A stretch of 51,222 nt of DNA, taken from an uncultured Prevotellaceae bacterium. Lineage in GTDB: Bacteria; Bacteroidota; Bacteroidia; Bacteroidales; Bacteroidaceae. The number at the start of each line of letters is the position of its first letter. The first letter of the stretch is position 1. The DNA lies in the NCBI GenBank assembly GCA_900318795.1, contig ONLU01000027.1, forward strand, positions 1 through 51,222. Reading direction: 5' to 3'. A program made the position numbers and the translations under genes. The notes below the pieces were generated by a model. That model saw only the letters and a list, made by a program, of their open reading frames with translations, was not told the DNA's origin and did not search any database. Below, in pieces: positions 42,082 to 51,047 of the stretch.

Positions 42082-42198
42082 TTAACCCTGACGCATCTTG
42101 TACTTGGGGTTCTTCTTGTTGATAACGAACAGGCGGCCCTTACGACGAACAATCTTGCAGTCGGGGGTACGCTTCTTCAATGATGCTCTTGTCTTCAT
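42082..42198 (-). CDS. rpmJ: Ribosomal protein L36
   Basis: A 38-residue protein read from ATG 42196-42198 to TAA 42082-42084. It starts [20 protein letters not shown] and ends with the conserved [10 protein letters not shown]. Its Cys pattern is reduced relative to zinc-binding L36: Cys is seen at DCKIV but the CxxC pair is absent, as in zinc-free types. It lies between infA and rpsM as expected. Confidence 0.95.
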   Translation of the reverse strand: MKTRASLKKRTPDCKIVRRKGRLFVINKKNPKYKMRQG

Positions 42199-42215
42199 TT
42201 TATATGTCTCCTAAT

Positions 42216-42434
42216 TTATTTGTATCTAAATACAATTCTTCCTTTAGTCAGGTCGTAGGGACTCATCTCCACTCTTACCTTATCGCCAGGCAGAATCTTG
42301 ATGTAGTGCATACGCATCTTACCAGAGATGTGCGCAATAATGGGCACTCCGTTTTCCAATTCTACTCGGAACATGGCATTTGATAATGCCTCTACGATTG
42401 TTCCGTCTTGCTCAATAGCACCTTGCTTTGCCAT
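42216..42434 (-). CDS. infA: Translation initiation factor IF-1
   Basis: A 72-residue OB-fold protein, exactly the family length, starting [20 protein letters not shown] and ending [15 protein letters not shown]-1 blocks the ribosomal A site during initiation. It starts one base after map ends and precedes rpmJ. Confidence 0.97.
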   Translation of the reverse strand: MAKQGAIEQDGTIVEALSNAMFRVELENGVPIIAHISGKMRMHYIKILPGDKVRVEMSPYDLTKGRIVFRYK

Positions 42435-42435
42435 G

Positions 42436-43236
42436 CTAGTATAATTTACCTTCTACGTTTTCTACTTCTTCGAATGAGGACAATATCTCTGCCTGTCCCT
42501 TACGGATGGCAATGGTATGCTCGAAATGAGCTGCCGGTTTACCGTCTTGAGTACGGATGGTCCAACGGTCCTGGTCAAGCCAGATATCACGTTTTCCCAT
42601 GGTTACCATCGGTTCAATGGCTATACACATGGAGGCTTTCAGCATGACACCGTTGCCTCGTTTTCCGTAGTTAGGAACCTGTGGATCCTCATGCATCTCA
42701 TGACCGATGCCATGACCTGTGAGTTCCCTGACTATACCATAGCCTTGAGCCTCGCAATGGCTCTGTACGGCGTAACTGATATCTCCCAAATGCCTTCCAT
42801 GCACTGCCTGCTCTATACCCTTATAAAGCGATTCCTTGGTGGTTCGGAGTAGTTGCTTGACTTCATCGCTGATCTCGCCGACACAGAAAGTATAGCAAGA
42901 GTCACCACAAAAGCCGTTCAACAAGGTGCCGCAGTCTATAGAGATGATGTCTCCATCCTTGAGCACCGTACTGTCGTTGGGTACACCATGTACTACGACA
43001 TCATTCACCGAGGTGCAGATGCTGGCGGGAAACGGCCCTCCATATGGATTGGGGAAACCCTTGAATGTCGGGATTGCTCCGTTGTCACGAATGAATTCGT
43101 CGGCAATGTGATCCAACTGGAGGGTCGTTATACCAGGTTTGATATGTTTTGCCAATTCGCCAAGGGTCTTACCAACGAGTTGGTTAGCCTGACGCATCAG
43201 CTCAATTTCGTCTTCAGTCTTCAGAAATATCTTCAT
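42436..43236 (-). CDS. map: Methionine aminopeptidase, type I
   Basis: 266 residues from ATG 43234-43236 ([19 protein letters not shown]); a longer start would overlap the secY stop. Metal ligands are visible in [19 protein letters not shown] (two Asp), the His of [13 protein letters not shown], the Glu of CIAIEPMV and the Glu of HFEHTIAI. It removes N-terminal Met from nascent proteins. It sits between secY and infA, the usual position. Confidence 0.96.
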   Translation of the reverse strand: MKIFLKTEDEIELMRQANQLVGKTLGELAKHIKPGITTLQLDHIADEFIRDNGAIPTFKGFPNPYGGPFPASICTSVNDVVVHGVPNDSTVLKDGDIISIDCGTLLNGFCGDSCYTFCVGEISDEVKQLLRTTKESLYKGIEQAVHGRHLGDISYAVQSHCEAQGYGIVRELTGHGIGHEMHEDPQVPNYGKRGNGVMLKASMCIAIEPMVTMGKRDIWLDQDRWTIRTQDGKPAAHFEHTIAIRKGQAEILSSFEEVENVEGKLY

Positions 43237-43243
43237 ACCGAGA

Positions 43244-44584
43244 TTAGTATGCACTCATGCCACGTCCATGGATACGGCCTGAGTTGAGCAGACCGTCGTA
43301 GTGGCGCATGAGCAGATGGCTCTCTATCTGCTGGAGTGTGTCGAGCACGACACCCACAAGAATCAGCAGTGAAGTACCACCGAAGAACTGCGAGAAGGCA
43401 TCCTGTACATTCAACAGACTTGCAAAGGCAGGCATCACTGCAATGAATGCAATGAAGAGCGAGCCGGGAAGAGTGATGCGTGACATCACATCATCAATGA
43501 AGTCAGCAGTAGGCTTTCCTGGTTTGATACCGGGAATGAAGCCATTGTTGCGCTTCATGTCCTCAGCCATCTGTGTCGGATTGAGCGTGATGGCTGTATA
43601 GAAGTAAGTGAATGCGATGATGAGGAATGCGAATATGATGTTGTAGAGCCAGCTGTGATGATCGAGCATGGAACGTACAAACCAGTTTGCATTCTCAGGT
43701 GCTGCATACTGTACGAAAGCCAACGGAATGAACATCAGTGCCTGGGCAAAGATGATAGGCATCACGTTAGCAGCAAACAGCTTCAAGGGGATGTACTGAC
43801 GGGCACCGCCCACCTGCTGGCCGCCGACAATACGCTTAGCATACTGTACGGGCACCTTGCGAACGCCCTGAACCAAGACGATGGCTGCACATACAACTGC
43901 ATAGAGAATGATAATCTCAACGAGGAACATCACGAGTCCGCCACCAGTGATGGCAGTGAAACGAGAAGTGACTTCCTGGATAAATGCCTGCGGAAGGCGG
44001 GCAATGATACCAATCATAATGATCAGCGAGATACCATTTCCAATACCTTTATCGGTAATACGCTCACCCAACCAAAGGATGAACATACTGCCCGCAGCAA
44101 GGATAATCGTAGCTGGAATGATGAACACATTCCAGCTGATACCCGATGCCAAGGCAGCACCAGCCTGCATACGCAGATTAATGAGATAACTCGGTGCCTG
44201 GAAGATCAGAATAGCGACCGTCAGGTAGCGAGTATAAGTCATAATCTTTTTGCGGCCGCTCTCACCCTCGCGCTGCATCTTCTGGAAATAAGGCACAGCG
44301 ACTGCGAGGAGCTGCATAACGATAGAAGCAGAGATGTAAGGCATGATTCCAAGCGCAAAGATTGACGCATTGGAGAATGCACCACCAGAGAACATATCCA
44401 GCAGTGACATCAAGCCACCAGCAGTCTGAGACTGCAGTTTATCCAGCATAGCAGGATTGATACCGGGGAGCACGACGAATGAGCCAAAACGATAGATGGC
44501 TACAAACAGCATCGTGATGAGGATACGCTGACGCAAATCCTCAATCTTCCAAATGTTCTTCAGTGTCTCTATTAACTTCTTCAT
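43244..44584 (-). CDS. secY: Preprotein translocase subunit SecY
   Basis: A 446-residue membrane protein with ten predicted helices, beginning MKKLIETLKNIWKIEDLRQR. Conserved parts include the plug region after PGINP and the cytoplasmic loop RMSVR-like segment KPTADFIDDVMSRITLPGS. It forms the channel for export and membrane insertion. Length is normal and no lesion is seen. Confidence 0.97.
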   Translation of the reverse strand: MKKLIETLKNIWKIEDLRQRILITMLFVAIYRFGSFVVLPGINPAMLDKLQSQTAGGLMSLLDMFSGGAFSNASIFALGIMPYISASIVMQLLAVAVPYFQKMQREGESGRKKIMTYTRYLTVAILIFQAPSYLINLRMQAGAALASGISWNVFIIPATIILAAGSMFILWLGERITDKGIGNGISLIIMIGIIARLPQAFIQEVTSRFTAITGGGLVMFLVEIIILYAVVCAAIVLVQGVRKVPVQYAKRIVGGQQVGGARQYIPLKLFAANVMPIIFAQALMFIPLAFVQYAAPENANWFVRSMLDHHSWLYNIIFAFLIIAFTYFYTAITLNPTQMAEDMKRNNGFIPGIKPGKPTADFIDDVMSRITLPGSLFIAFIAVMPAFASLLNVQDAFSQFFGGTSLLILVGVVLDTLQQIESHLLMRHYDGLLNSGRIHGRGMSAY

Positions 44585-44592
44585 TGTCTTGT

Positions 44593-45039
44593 TTAGATAA
44601 TTGTTGCGTTACCACCAACTGCCTTGATAGCCTCTTCAGCAGTCTTTGAGAAAGCGTTTGCCTCTACATCAATCTTGGCCTTCAACTCACCATTGCCCAG
44701 GATCTTCACAAGTTCCTTGCCGCTGGTAAGACCGGCTGCAACGAGCTCTGCAATACCAATCTTGGTGAGGTTCTTCTCTTCAGCCAACTTCTGCAGCGTA
44801 GAAAGGTTCACAGCAAAGTATTCCTTGTGGTTGATGTTCTTGAAGCCAGACTTCGGAACACGACGCTGCAAAGGCATCTGACCGCCTTCGAAACCGACCT
44901 TCTTCTTATAACCTGAACGAGCCTTGGCACCCTTGTGACCGCGGGTAGAAGTACCGCCCAGACCTGAACCAGGTCCACGGCCGATTCTACGACGTGCGTG
45001 GGTTGAGCCCTCAGCTGGTTTTAAAGTATGTAGTTTCAT
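44593..45039 (-). CDS. rplO: Ribosomal protein L15
   Basis: A 148-residue L15 starting MKLHTLKPAEGSTHARRRIG, with the Gly/Arg-rich N-terminal extension GRGPGSGLGGTSTRGHKGAK that threads into the 23S rRNA. Length is normal. It ends eight bases before secY. Confidence 0.97.
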   Translation of the reverse strand: MKLHTLKPAEGSTHARRRIGRGPGSGLGGTSTRGHKGAKARSGYKKKVGFEGGQMPLQRRVPKSGFKNINHKEYFAVNLSTLQKLAEEKNLTKIGIAELVAAGLTSGKELVKILGNGELKAKIDVEANAFSKTAEEAIKAVGGNATII

Positions 45040-45068
45040 AATCGTATACGTTTTAAATAGTGATTAAA

Positions 45069-45245
45069 TTAACCGATAACTTCCACGAGATGATGAACCT
45101 TACGGATCATACCACGGATAACAGGAGTATCTTCCTTCTCTACAACCTGAGAAATCTTGTGCAGACCCAGCGCATCGAGCGTGCGCTTCTGGTCAACAGG
45201 ATATCCGATCTTGCTCTTAATCTGCTTAATCTTAATTGTTGCCAT
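45069..45245 (-). CDS. rpmD: Ribosomal protein L30
   Basis: A 58-residue L30 from ATG 45243-45245 ([20 protein letters not shown]) to TAA 45069-45071, ending HHLVEVIG. It carries the conserved IKSKIG and LGLHKI segments. It lies between rpsE and rplO. Confidence 0.95.
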   Translation of the reverse strand: MATIKIKQIKSKIGYPVDQKRTLDALGLHKISQVVEKEDTPVIRGMIRKVHHLVEVIG

Positions 45246-45257
45246 AGTTCTTTCTCC

Positions 45258-45770
45258 TTATCCTCTAAATACTTTTTCCATACTGATACCACGGTTTCCA
45301 GCAACGGTGTAAGCATCACGCATCTGGCTCAGAGCCTCGATGGTAGCCTTGACCAGGTTGTGGGGGTTAGAAGAACCCTTTGACTTAGCCAACACATCCT
45401 TCACGCCTACACTCTCCAGAACGGCACGCATAGCACCACCAGCCACCAGACCGGTACCGGCAGCAGCCGGACGGAGGTAAACCTGAGCACCACCAAAGCG
45501 GGCCTCCATCTCGTGAGGAATAGTACCCTTGAGTACGGGAACCTTCACCAGATTCTTCTTGGCTGCCTCTACACCCTTGGCAATGGCAGCGGTAACTTCA
45601 CCTGCCTTGCCCAGTCCCCAGCCGATAATGCCGTTGCCGTCACCGACAACTACAATGGCTGCGAAAGTAAAGGTGCGACCACCCTTTGTCACCTTTGTAA
45701 CACGGTTGATGGCAACCAGTCTGTCTTTCAACTCTACGTCGCTATTAATTCTAACTTTGTTCATTGCCAT
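45258..45770 (-). CDS. rpsE: Ribosomal protein S5
   Basis: A 170-residue S5; ATG at 45764 ([15 protein letters not shown]) is an alternative start two codons in. The double-stranded-RNA-binding-like domain and [21 protein letters not shown] loop are present in pieces, as is [20 protein letters not shown]. Length is normal. Confidence 0.96.
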   Translation of the reverse strand: MAMNKVRINSDVELKDRLVAINRVTKVTKGGRTFTFAAIVVVGDGNGIIGWGLGKAGEVTAAIAKGVEAAKKNLVKVPVLKGTIPHEMEARFGGAQVYLRPAAAGTGLVAGGAMRAVLESVGVKDVLAKSKGSSNPHNLVKATIEALSQMRDAYTVAGNRGISMEKVFRG

Positions 45771-45776
45771 AATCGT

Positions 45777-46121
45777 TTAAAATTTAAGTCCACCTTTACG
45801 TGCTGCATCAGCCAGAGACTTTACGCGGCCATGATACAGATAACCATTACGGTCGAAGACAACTGCTGTAATGCCTGCCTCCTGAGCCTTCTTGGCTACC
45901 AGCTCGCCAACCTTCTCGGCCTGCTGAATCTTAGGCATAGCCTCCAGACCAACAGACGATGCAGATGCAAGTGTTTTACCTTCCAAATCGTTAATCACCT
46001 GAACGTAGATCTGCTTGTTAGAGCGGAACACGCTCATACGAGGACGCTCGGCTGTACCGAATACGTTCTTGCGAATTCTATATTTAATCTTAATTCGTCT
46101 TTCTACTTTCTTTGTTGTCAT
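45777..46121 (-). CDS. rplR: Ribosomal protein L18
   Basis: 114 residues from ATG 46119-46121 ([20 protein letters not shown]). It has the 5S-rRNA-binding features [20 protein letters not shown] and ends [20 protein letters not shown] slightly longer start is possible but less typical. Confidence 0.96.
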   Translation of the reverse strand: MTTKKVERRIKIKYRIRKNVFGTAERPRMSVFRSNKQIYVQVINDLEGKTLASASSVGLEAMPKIQQAEKVGELVAKKAQEAGITAVVFDRNGYLYHGRVKSLADAARKGGLKF

Positions 46122-46145
46122 AATCTTCAATACGTTTAATGATTA

Positions 46146-46715
46146 TTACTTAGCTGAGGCTGACTTACCCGACTTACGACGGATAACCTCGCCCTTGAAC
46201 AAGATACCCTTACCCTTGTAAGGCTCCGGCATACGGAAAGAACGAATTTTAGCACAAATCATTCCGAGCAGCTGCTTGTCGCAAGACTCCAGAATAATCT
46301 GGGGGTTCTGGTTACGCTCCATCTTGGTTTCAACCTTTACCTCCTTGGGAAGCTGGATAAAGATGGGGTGAGTATAGCCAAGAGCAAACTCAATGACATT
46401 GCCCTGGTTAGAAACACGGTAACCGACACCAACAAGCTCCATCTCCTTCTTGTAGCCCTCACTCACACCGACAACCATGTTGTTGACCAGTGCACGATAA
46501 AGACCATGGAAAGCCTGCTTCTGCTTGATATTTACAGGGCTGTTCTCGTCAATCTCGAAAGTCACGTGACCATTCTCGATTTTCACCTTGATGGATGCGT
46601 CAACCTTCTGTGAGAGCTCACCCTTCGGACCCTTCACTGTAACAACACCGTCCTGACCCTGTGCAACGGTAACGCCGGCAGGAATACTAATTGGCAATTT
46701 TCCTATTCTTGACAT
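46146..46715 (-). CDS. rplF: Ribosomal protein L6
   Basis: 189 residues from ATG 46713-46715 (MSRIGKLPISIPAGVTV). The two L6 repeats and the C-terminal PEPYKGKGILFKGEVIRRK motif are intact. The open frame extends five codons upstream, to the edge of rpsH, which is not typical of the family. Confidence 0.96.
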   Translation of the reverse strand: MSRIGKLPISIPAGVTVAQGQDGVVTVKGPKGELSQKVDASIKVKIENGHVTFEIDENSPVNIKQKQAFHGLYRALVNNMVVGVSEGYKKEMELVGVGYRVSNQGNVIEFALGYTHPIFIQLPKEVKVETKMERNQNPQIILESCDKQLLGMICAKIRSFRMPEPYKGKGILFKGEVIRRKSGKSASAK

Positions 46716-46730
46716 ATTCAGGTCCTCCAA

Positions 46731-47078
46731 TTAATAAACGTAGCAAAGTACCTCACCGCCAATCTTCAGCTGTGAAGCCTCTTTGTCTGTCATTACACCT
46801 TTGGATGTAGATAAGATGGCAATACCTAATCCGTTAATAACACTCGGCATGTCCTTGTAACCAGTGTACTTGCGAAGACCTGGTGTAGACACACGCTTCA
46901 GGCACTTGATGGCATTAGCCTTCGTGGCCGGATCGTACTTCAAGGCAACCTTGATAGTACCCTGAGGGCCATCCTCAATGAACTTGTAGTTCAGGATGTA
47001 CCCCTTCTCGAAGAGGATCTTTGTGATTTCCTTCTTCAAGTTAGACGCAGGAACCTCAACCACGCGGTGGTTGGCCAT
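46731..47078 (-). CDS. rpsH: Ribosomal protein S8, missing its start region
   Basis: From the first ATG the frame gives 115 residues starting MANHRVVEVPASNLKKEITK, whereas S8 normally has about 131 and begins [20 protein letters not shown]. The codons for [14 protein letters not shown] are present immediately upstream in the same frame (47079-47120), but the true ATG and codon 2 are gone because the sequence is joined directly to the 3' end of rpsN. The rest, including the C-terminal KGVMTDKEASQLKIGGEVLC, is normal. Start at 47078 is therefore an artefact of the junction. Confidence 0.88.
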   Translation of the reverse strand: MANHRVVEVPASNLKKEITKILFEKGYILNYKFIEDGPQGTIKVALKYDPATKANAIKCLKRVSTPGLRKYTGYKDMPSVINGLGIAILSTSKGVMTDKEASQLKIGGEVLCYVY

Positions 47079-47110
47079 AATGGCGTTTCTGAGTCTGGTC
47101 AGATAATCTG

Positions 47111-47410
47111 CTATTGGATCTTCTTCACGCCTGGAATCAGACCGTTTGATGCCATCTCACGGAACTGGATACGGCTGAGACCGAACTGGCGCATATAACC
47201 CTTGGGACGGCCAGTGATCTTACAGCGGTTGTGCAGACGGATGGGATTGGCATTCTTGGGGATAGCCTGCAGCTTGCGAGCAGCCTCGTATGCCTCAGCG
47301 GGATCCTCAGACGTTGCGATAATCTTCTTCAAGGCTGCACGCTTCTCGGCGTAACGGGCAACGAGCTTAGCACGCTTGACCTCACGAGCCTTCATTGATT
47401 CTTTTGCCAT
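47111..47410 (-). CDS. rpsN: Ribosomal protein S14, altered C-terminal end
   Basis: A 99-residue zinc-free S14 starting [20 protein letters not shown], with [20 protein letters not shown] and [19 protein letters not shown]. The family normally ends KKASW; here the frame ends KKIQ. The last codons lie in the DNA that encodes the N terminus of S8 in another frame. The rpsN stop and rpsN-rpsH spacer appear to be deleted at about 47120. Confidence 0.88.
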   Translation of the reverse strand: MAKESMKAREVKRAKLVARYAEKRAALKKIIATSEDPAEAYEAARKLQAIPKNANPIRLHNRCKITGRPKGYMRQFGLSRIQFREMASNGLIPGVKKIQ

Positions 47411-47415
47411 ATCTC

Positions 47416-47973
47416 TTAATCGTTTTTAGCGTTCTTAAACGGGAGTCCGAAAGCCTTCAGAAGTGCATAACCTTCCTCGTCAGTCTTAGCTGTGGTCACG
47501 AAGGTGATGTTCATACCCTGAATGCGGTCTACAGTGTCGATGTTGATTTCAGGGAAGATAATCTGCTCCTGAATACCGAGGGTATAGTTGCCACGGCCAT
47601 CAAACTTGCTCTCAATACCCTTGAAGTCACGGATACGGGGCAGAGCCACACGAACCAGTTTCTCCAAGAATTCGTACATGCGCTCGCGACGCAGGGTTAC
47701 CATCACGCCGATAGGCATCTTCTTACGGAGCTTGAAGTTGGCAATATCCTTCTTTGAATAAGTAGCCACAGCCTTCTGACCGCAGATAGTGGTAATCTCA
47801 TTGATAGCAACGTCAATAATCTTCTTGTCCTGAGTAGCATCGCCCAAACCCTGATTGACAACAATCTTCTTCAGTACGGGCACCTGCATCTTGGAACTGT
47901 AGTTGAACTGCTTCTCCAATGCCGGAGCAATCTGCTCGACATATTTATTCTTCAATTGTGCTGTATTTGCCAT
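47416..47973 (-). CDS. rplE: Ribosomal protein L5
   Basis: A 185-residue L5, from [20 protein letters not shown] through [20 protein letters not shown] and [20 protein letters not shown] to a short basic tail. Length is normal. It overlaps the rplX stop by one base. Confidence 0.97.
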   Translation of the reverse strand: MANTAQLKNKYVEQIAPALEKQFNYSSKMQVPVLKKIVVNQGLGDATQDKKIIDVAINEITTICGQKAVATYSKKDIANFKLRKKMPIGVMVTLRRERMYEFLEKLVRVALPRIRDFKGIESKFDGRGNYTLGIQEQIIFPEINIDTVDRIQGMNITFVTTAKTDEEGYALLKAFGLPFKNAKND

Positions 47974-48290
47974 TACTTAATCTCCTCTCCTGACTTTTTA
48001 GCAACACGAATAACATTCTTGCCCTCGTGCTTGATAGCAACACGGGTAGCCTTACCGCTCTTCGGGTCGATGAGACTTAAATTAGAGATGTGAATAGGAG
48101 CCTCCTGCTTCACGATACCTCCCTGGGGGTTCTTGGCACTGGGCTTCGTGCTCTTGGAGACCATGTTCACGCCCTCCACCAGTGCACGCTGCTTCTCAAC
48201 GAGAACCTTCAGCACCTTACCAGTCTTGCCCTTGTCCTCACCGGCAAGAACCATGACTGTGTCGTTTTTTCTAATATGTAACTTAGCCAT
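47973..48290 (-). CDS. rplX: Ribosomal protein L24
   Basis: A 105-residue L24 with the KOW motif ([19 protein letters not shown], about 13-31) and the loop [19 protein letters not shown]. It starts early 50S assembly by binding the 5' end of 23S rRNA. Length is normal. Confidence 0.97.
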   Translation of the reverse strand: MAKLHIRKNDTVMVLAGEDKGKTGKVLKVLVEKQRALVEGVNMVSKSTKPSAKNPQGGIVKQEAPIHISNLSLIDPKSGKATRVAIKHEGKNVIRVAKKSGEEIK

Positions 48291-48311
48291 TACTTTACTA
48301 CTTTAATTATG

Positions 48312-48677
48312 TTAAAGAACCTCAGGTGCCAGTGAAACAACTTTCATGTTTACAGCACGGAGCTCACGTGCCACGGGGCCGAAGATACGGCTGCCGCGAA
48401 GCTCGCCGGCATTGTTCAGCAGTACACAGGCATTGTCGTCGAAACGGATGTACGAACCATCAGCACGGCGGATTTCCTTCTTTGTGCGAACAACCAGAGC
48501 CTTAGAAACTGCACCTTTTTTAACGTCACTTGTGGGGATTGCGTTCTTGATAGCAACGACAATCACGTCACCTACGCTAGCATAACGGCGGCGGGTACCA
48601 CCCAGCACGCGAATGCAGAGAGCCTCGCGAGCACCGCTGTTGTCTGCTACGGTAAGTCTTGTTTCTGTTTGTATCAT
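48312..48677 (-). CDS. rplN: Ribosomal protein L14
   Basis: A 121-residue L14 starting [20 protein letters not shown] and ending VSLAPEVL, exactly the expected length. The [11 protein letters not shown] segment contacts 16S rRNA at bridge B5. It starts two bases after the rpsQ stop. Confidence 0.98.
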   Translation of the reverse strand: MIQTETRLTVADNSGAREALCIRVLGGTRRRYASVGDVIVVAIKNAIPTSDVKKGAVSKALVVRTKKEIRRADGSYIRFDDNACVLLNNAGELRGSRIFGPVARELRAVNMKVVSLAPEVL

Positions 48678-48679
48678 AA

Positions 48680-49117
48680 TTACTTAGCCTTTTCTACGAT
48701 TTGTACTAAACGCCATCTCTTAGTCTTAGAGAGGGGACGGGTCTCCATAATGAGCACGGTATCACCGACATTGCACTCATTCTTCTCATCGTGAGCATGG
48801 TACTTCTTTGTCTTCTGGACAAACTTACCATAAATAGGGTGCTTCTCCTTGAACTTAGCAGCAATAACAATGGTTTTATCCATCTTGTTACTGATAACGA
48901 CACCCTGTCTTGTCTTTCTTAAATTTCTTGTTTCCTCTCTCTGACGGAGTTCTGTCTTCATACGTGCGATATCACGACGAGCGGCCTTAATCTGTGATGG
49001 ATTCTCCATGGGAGTCACTGTATGGTTCAACTTCATCTGGTTGTAGTTGGCAACCTCAGTCTCCAGCTTCTCGGCCAATTCCTTGGTCTCGAGACCTTTA
49101 ATTTCATTCATCTTCAT
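48680..49117 (-). CDS. rpmC-rpsQ: In-frame fusion of ribosomal proteins L29 and S17
   Basis: One 145-residue frame holds both proteins. Residues 1-61 are L29 ([20 protein letters not shown] to KTELRQRE); an ATG two codons in is an equally good start. Residues 62-145 are S17 without its initiator Met ([20 protein letters not shown] to [11 protein letters not shown]). L29 normally has a few more C-terminal residues, a stop and a short spacer before the rpsQ ATG. The junction is at about 48934/48935. The two proteins belong to different ribosomal subunits, so a stable fusion would be hard to tolerate. A deletion in the assembly is the likeliest cause. Confidence 0.9.
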   Translation of the reverse strand: MKMNEIKGLETKELAEKLETEVANYNQMKLNHTVTPMENPSQIKAARRDIARMKTELRQREETRNLRKTRQGVVISNKMDKTIVIAAKFKEKHPIYGKFVQKTKKYHAHDEKNECNVGDTVLIMETRPLSKTKRWRLVQIVEKAK

Positions 49118-49120
49118 AGC

Positions 49121-49549
49121 TTAAGCGTTTTTATCGTAATCGCGTCTAACAATAAACTTAGTCTTCACGGGAAGCTTCTGGGCACCGAGGCGAAGAGCCT
49201 CCTTGGCAACCTCAAAAGGAACACCCTCGACTTCAAAGAGGATACGACCCGGTGTTACAGGTGCCACCCATCCTGCGGGATCACCTTTACCTTTACCCAT
49301 ACGTACGTCAGCAGGCTTACGGGTGATGGGTTTGTCCGGGAAGATGCGAATCCATACTTGACCTTCACGATTCATATAACGGTTGATGGCAACACGAGCT
49401 GCCTCAATCTGGCGGCTGTCAATCCACTTGGCATCCAGAGTCTTGATGCCAAAGCTGCCGAAGGCCAGCTGCGTACCGCGATGGGCGTTGCCTTTGTTGC
49501 CACGTCCGTCTTGCGGTCTTCTATATTTTACTCTCTTAGGTTGTAACAT
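49121..49549 (-). CDS. rplP: Ribosomal protein L16
   Basis: A 142-residue L16, from [20 protein letters not shown] to [11 protein letters not shown]. It carries [20 protein letters not shown] and [19 protein letters not shown]. Length is normal. It lies at the elbow of the A site. Confidence 0.98.
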   Translation of the reverse strand: MLQPKRVKYRRPQDGRGNKGNAHRGTQLAFGSFGIKTLDAKWIDSRQIEAARVAINRYMNREGQVWIRIFPDKPITRKPADVRMGKGKGDPAGWVAPVTPGRILFEVEGVPFEVAKEALRLGAQKLPVKTKFIVRRDYDKNA

Positions 49550-49574
49550 GATAGCTTCTTACTTTACGTGTTAA

Positions 49575-50300
49575 TTACTTTTTCTTATTGCGAAAACGTC
49601 TGCCACCGTTGTCACGTCCACCGTTTGAGCGGCTTGCACCCTTCTCCTGAGTGAAATTAGGAGCCAGGTCAACCTTACCATAAACCTCACCACGGCAAAT
49701 CCAGACCTTCAGACCCAACAGGCCAACCTTAGTCAGGGCCTCTGCCTGGCAGTAATCGATGTCAGCACGGAAGGTGTGCAACGGAGTACGACCTTCCTTG
49801 ATCATTTCGCTACGTGCGATTTCAGCACCATTCAGACGGCCGCTGATCTGCACCTTGATACCCTCTGCTCCAGCACGCATAGTGTTTGCCACAGCCATCT
49901 TGATAGCACGACGGTAAGCAATCTTACCTTCTATCTGGCGAGCGATGTTGTTAGCTACGATGTTAGCATCGAGCTCAGGTTTCTTAACTTCAAAAATATT
50001 AATCTGAATCTCCTTGTCGTAGAGTTTCTTCAACTCTTCCTTGAGCTTGTCGACATCCTGACCACCCTTACCAATGACCAGACCCGGACGGGCTGTGCAA
50101 ATGGTGATGGTAACCAGTTTCAGCGTACGCTCGATGACAATCTTCGAGATGCTGGCCTTTGCCAGACGCTCGTTCAGATACTTACGGATTTTCTGATCCT
50201 CTACGAGGTTATCACCGAAATCCTTGCCTCCGAACCAATTTGAATCCCAGCCTTTGACGATGCCAAGACGGTTGCTAATTGGATTAACTTTCTGTCCCAT
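49575..50300 (-). CDS. rpsC: Ribosomal protein S3
   Basis: A 241-residue S3 starting [20 protein letters not shown]. The KH domain includes [20 protein letters not shown] (GXXG loop). The tail is Gly/Arg/Asn-rich and basic ([17 protein letters not shown]). Length is normal for Bacteroidetes. Confidence 0.98.
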   Translation of the reverse strand: MGQKVNPISNRLGIVKGWDSNWFGGKDFGDNLVEDQKIRKYLNERLAKASISKIVIERTLKLVTITICTARPGLVIGKGGQDVDKLKEELKKLYDKEIQINIFEVKKPELDANIVANNIARQIEGKIAYRRAIKMAVANTMRAGAEGIKVQISGRLNGAEIARSEMIKEGRTPLHTFRADIDYCQAEALTKVGLLGLKVWICRGEVYGKVDLAPNFTQEKGASRSNGGRDNGGRRFRNKKK

Positions 50301-50305
50301 ACCTT

Positions 50306-50707
50306 TTACTTATCATTAGTTTTAGCGTCAACAAACAGGGTTACATGATTCGAGCGCTTGCGAATACGATAGCCACGGCCCTGAGGTGCCGGTCTCATAC
50401 GCTTCATTGTTACGCCTTCGTCAACGAAGACACGGCTTATATACAGTTCGCCGTCTTCAGCCTTGCGGTCATTCTTGGCCTCCCAGTTGGCAATAGCCGA
50501 GCGGAGAAGCTTCTCTACATTCTCAGAAGCTGCCTTCTTGGAGAATCTCAGCACACCCAGTGCGCGGTTTACTTCCATGCCGCGAATCATGTCAACGACA
50601 TAGCGCATCTTACGGGGTGAGGAGGGACAGCCCTTCAGTTTTGCGAAGTACTGCGTCTTATTGGCTGCTTTTCTTTTCTCAGCCGCTAATCTTTTTCTTG
50701 CTCCCAT
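50306..50707 (-). CDS. rplV: Ribosomal protein L22
   Basis: A 133-residue L22 starting [20 protein letters not shown]. The beta-hairpin that lines the exit tunnel ends in the conserved [19 protein letters not shown]. The gene is preceded by a heptamer array. Confidence 0.97.
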   Translation of the reverse strand: MGARKRLAAEKRKAANKTQYFAKLKGCPSSPRKMRYVVDMIRGMEVNRALGVLRFSKKAASENVEKLLRSAIANWEAKNDRKAEDGELYISRVFVDEGVTMKRMRPAPQGRGYRIRKRSNHVTLFVDAKTNDK

Positions 50708-50710
50708 TAT

Positions 50711-50745
50711 AATTCTTAATTCTTAATTCTTAATTCTTAATTCTT
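50711..50745. repeat. Perfect tandem heptamer array between rpsS and rplV
   Basis: Five identical units AATTCTT run without interruption through most of the 48-base spacer. Confidence 0.9.
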
Positions 50746-50755
50746 ATCCCTGGGA

Positions 50756-51022
50756 TTACTTCTTGTTACCGGCATGGCCACCGAAACGACGCGTGGGAGA
50801 GAACTCGCCCAACTTGTGTCCTACCATGTTCTCGGTAATGTACACAGGGATGAATTTGTTACCATTATGAACTGCAACTGTATGTCCCACGAAATCGGGG
50901 GAAATCATTGAAGCTCTGGCCCAGGTCTTAACGACATTCTTCTTACCGCTCTCATTCATAGCGAGAATCTTCTTCTCAAGCGATACGTTGATGTACGGGC
51001 CTTTTTTTAATGAACGACTCAT
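50756..51022 (-). CDS. rpsS: Ribosomal protein S19
   Basis: An 88-residue S19 starting [20 protein letters not shown], with [20 protein letters not shown] near the end. Length is normal. It lies between rplB and rplV. Confidence 0.97.
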   Translation of the reverse strand: MSRSLKKGPYINVSLEKKILAMNESGKKNVVKTWARASMISPDFVGHTVAVHNGNKFIPVYITENMVGHKLGEFSPTRRFGGHAGNKK

Positions 51023-51047
51023 AATTTACACTCTTTTAATTTCGTGA

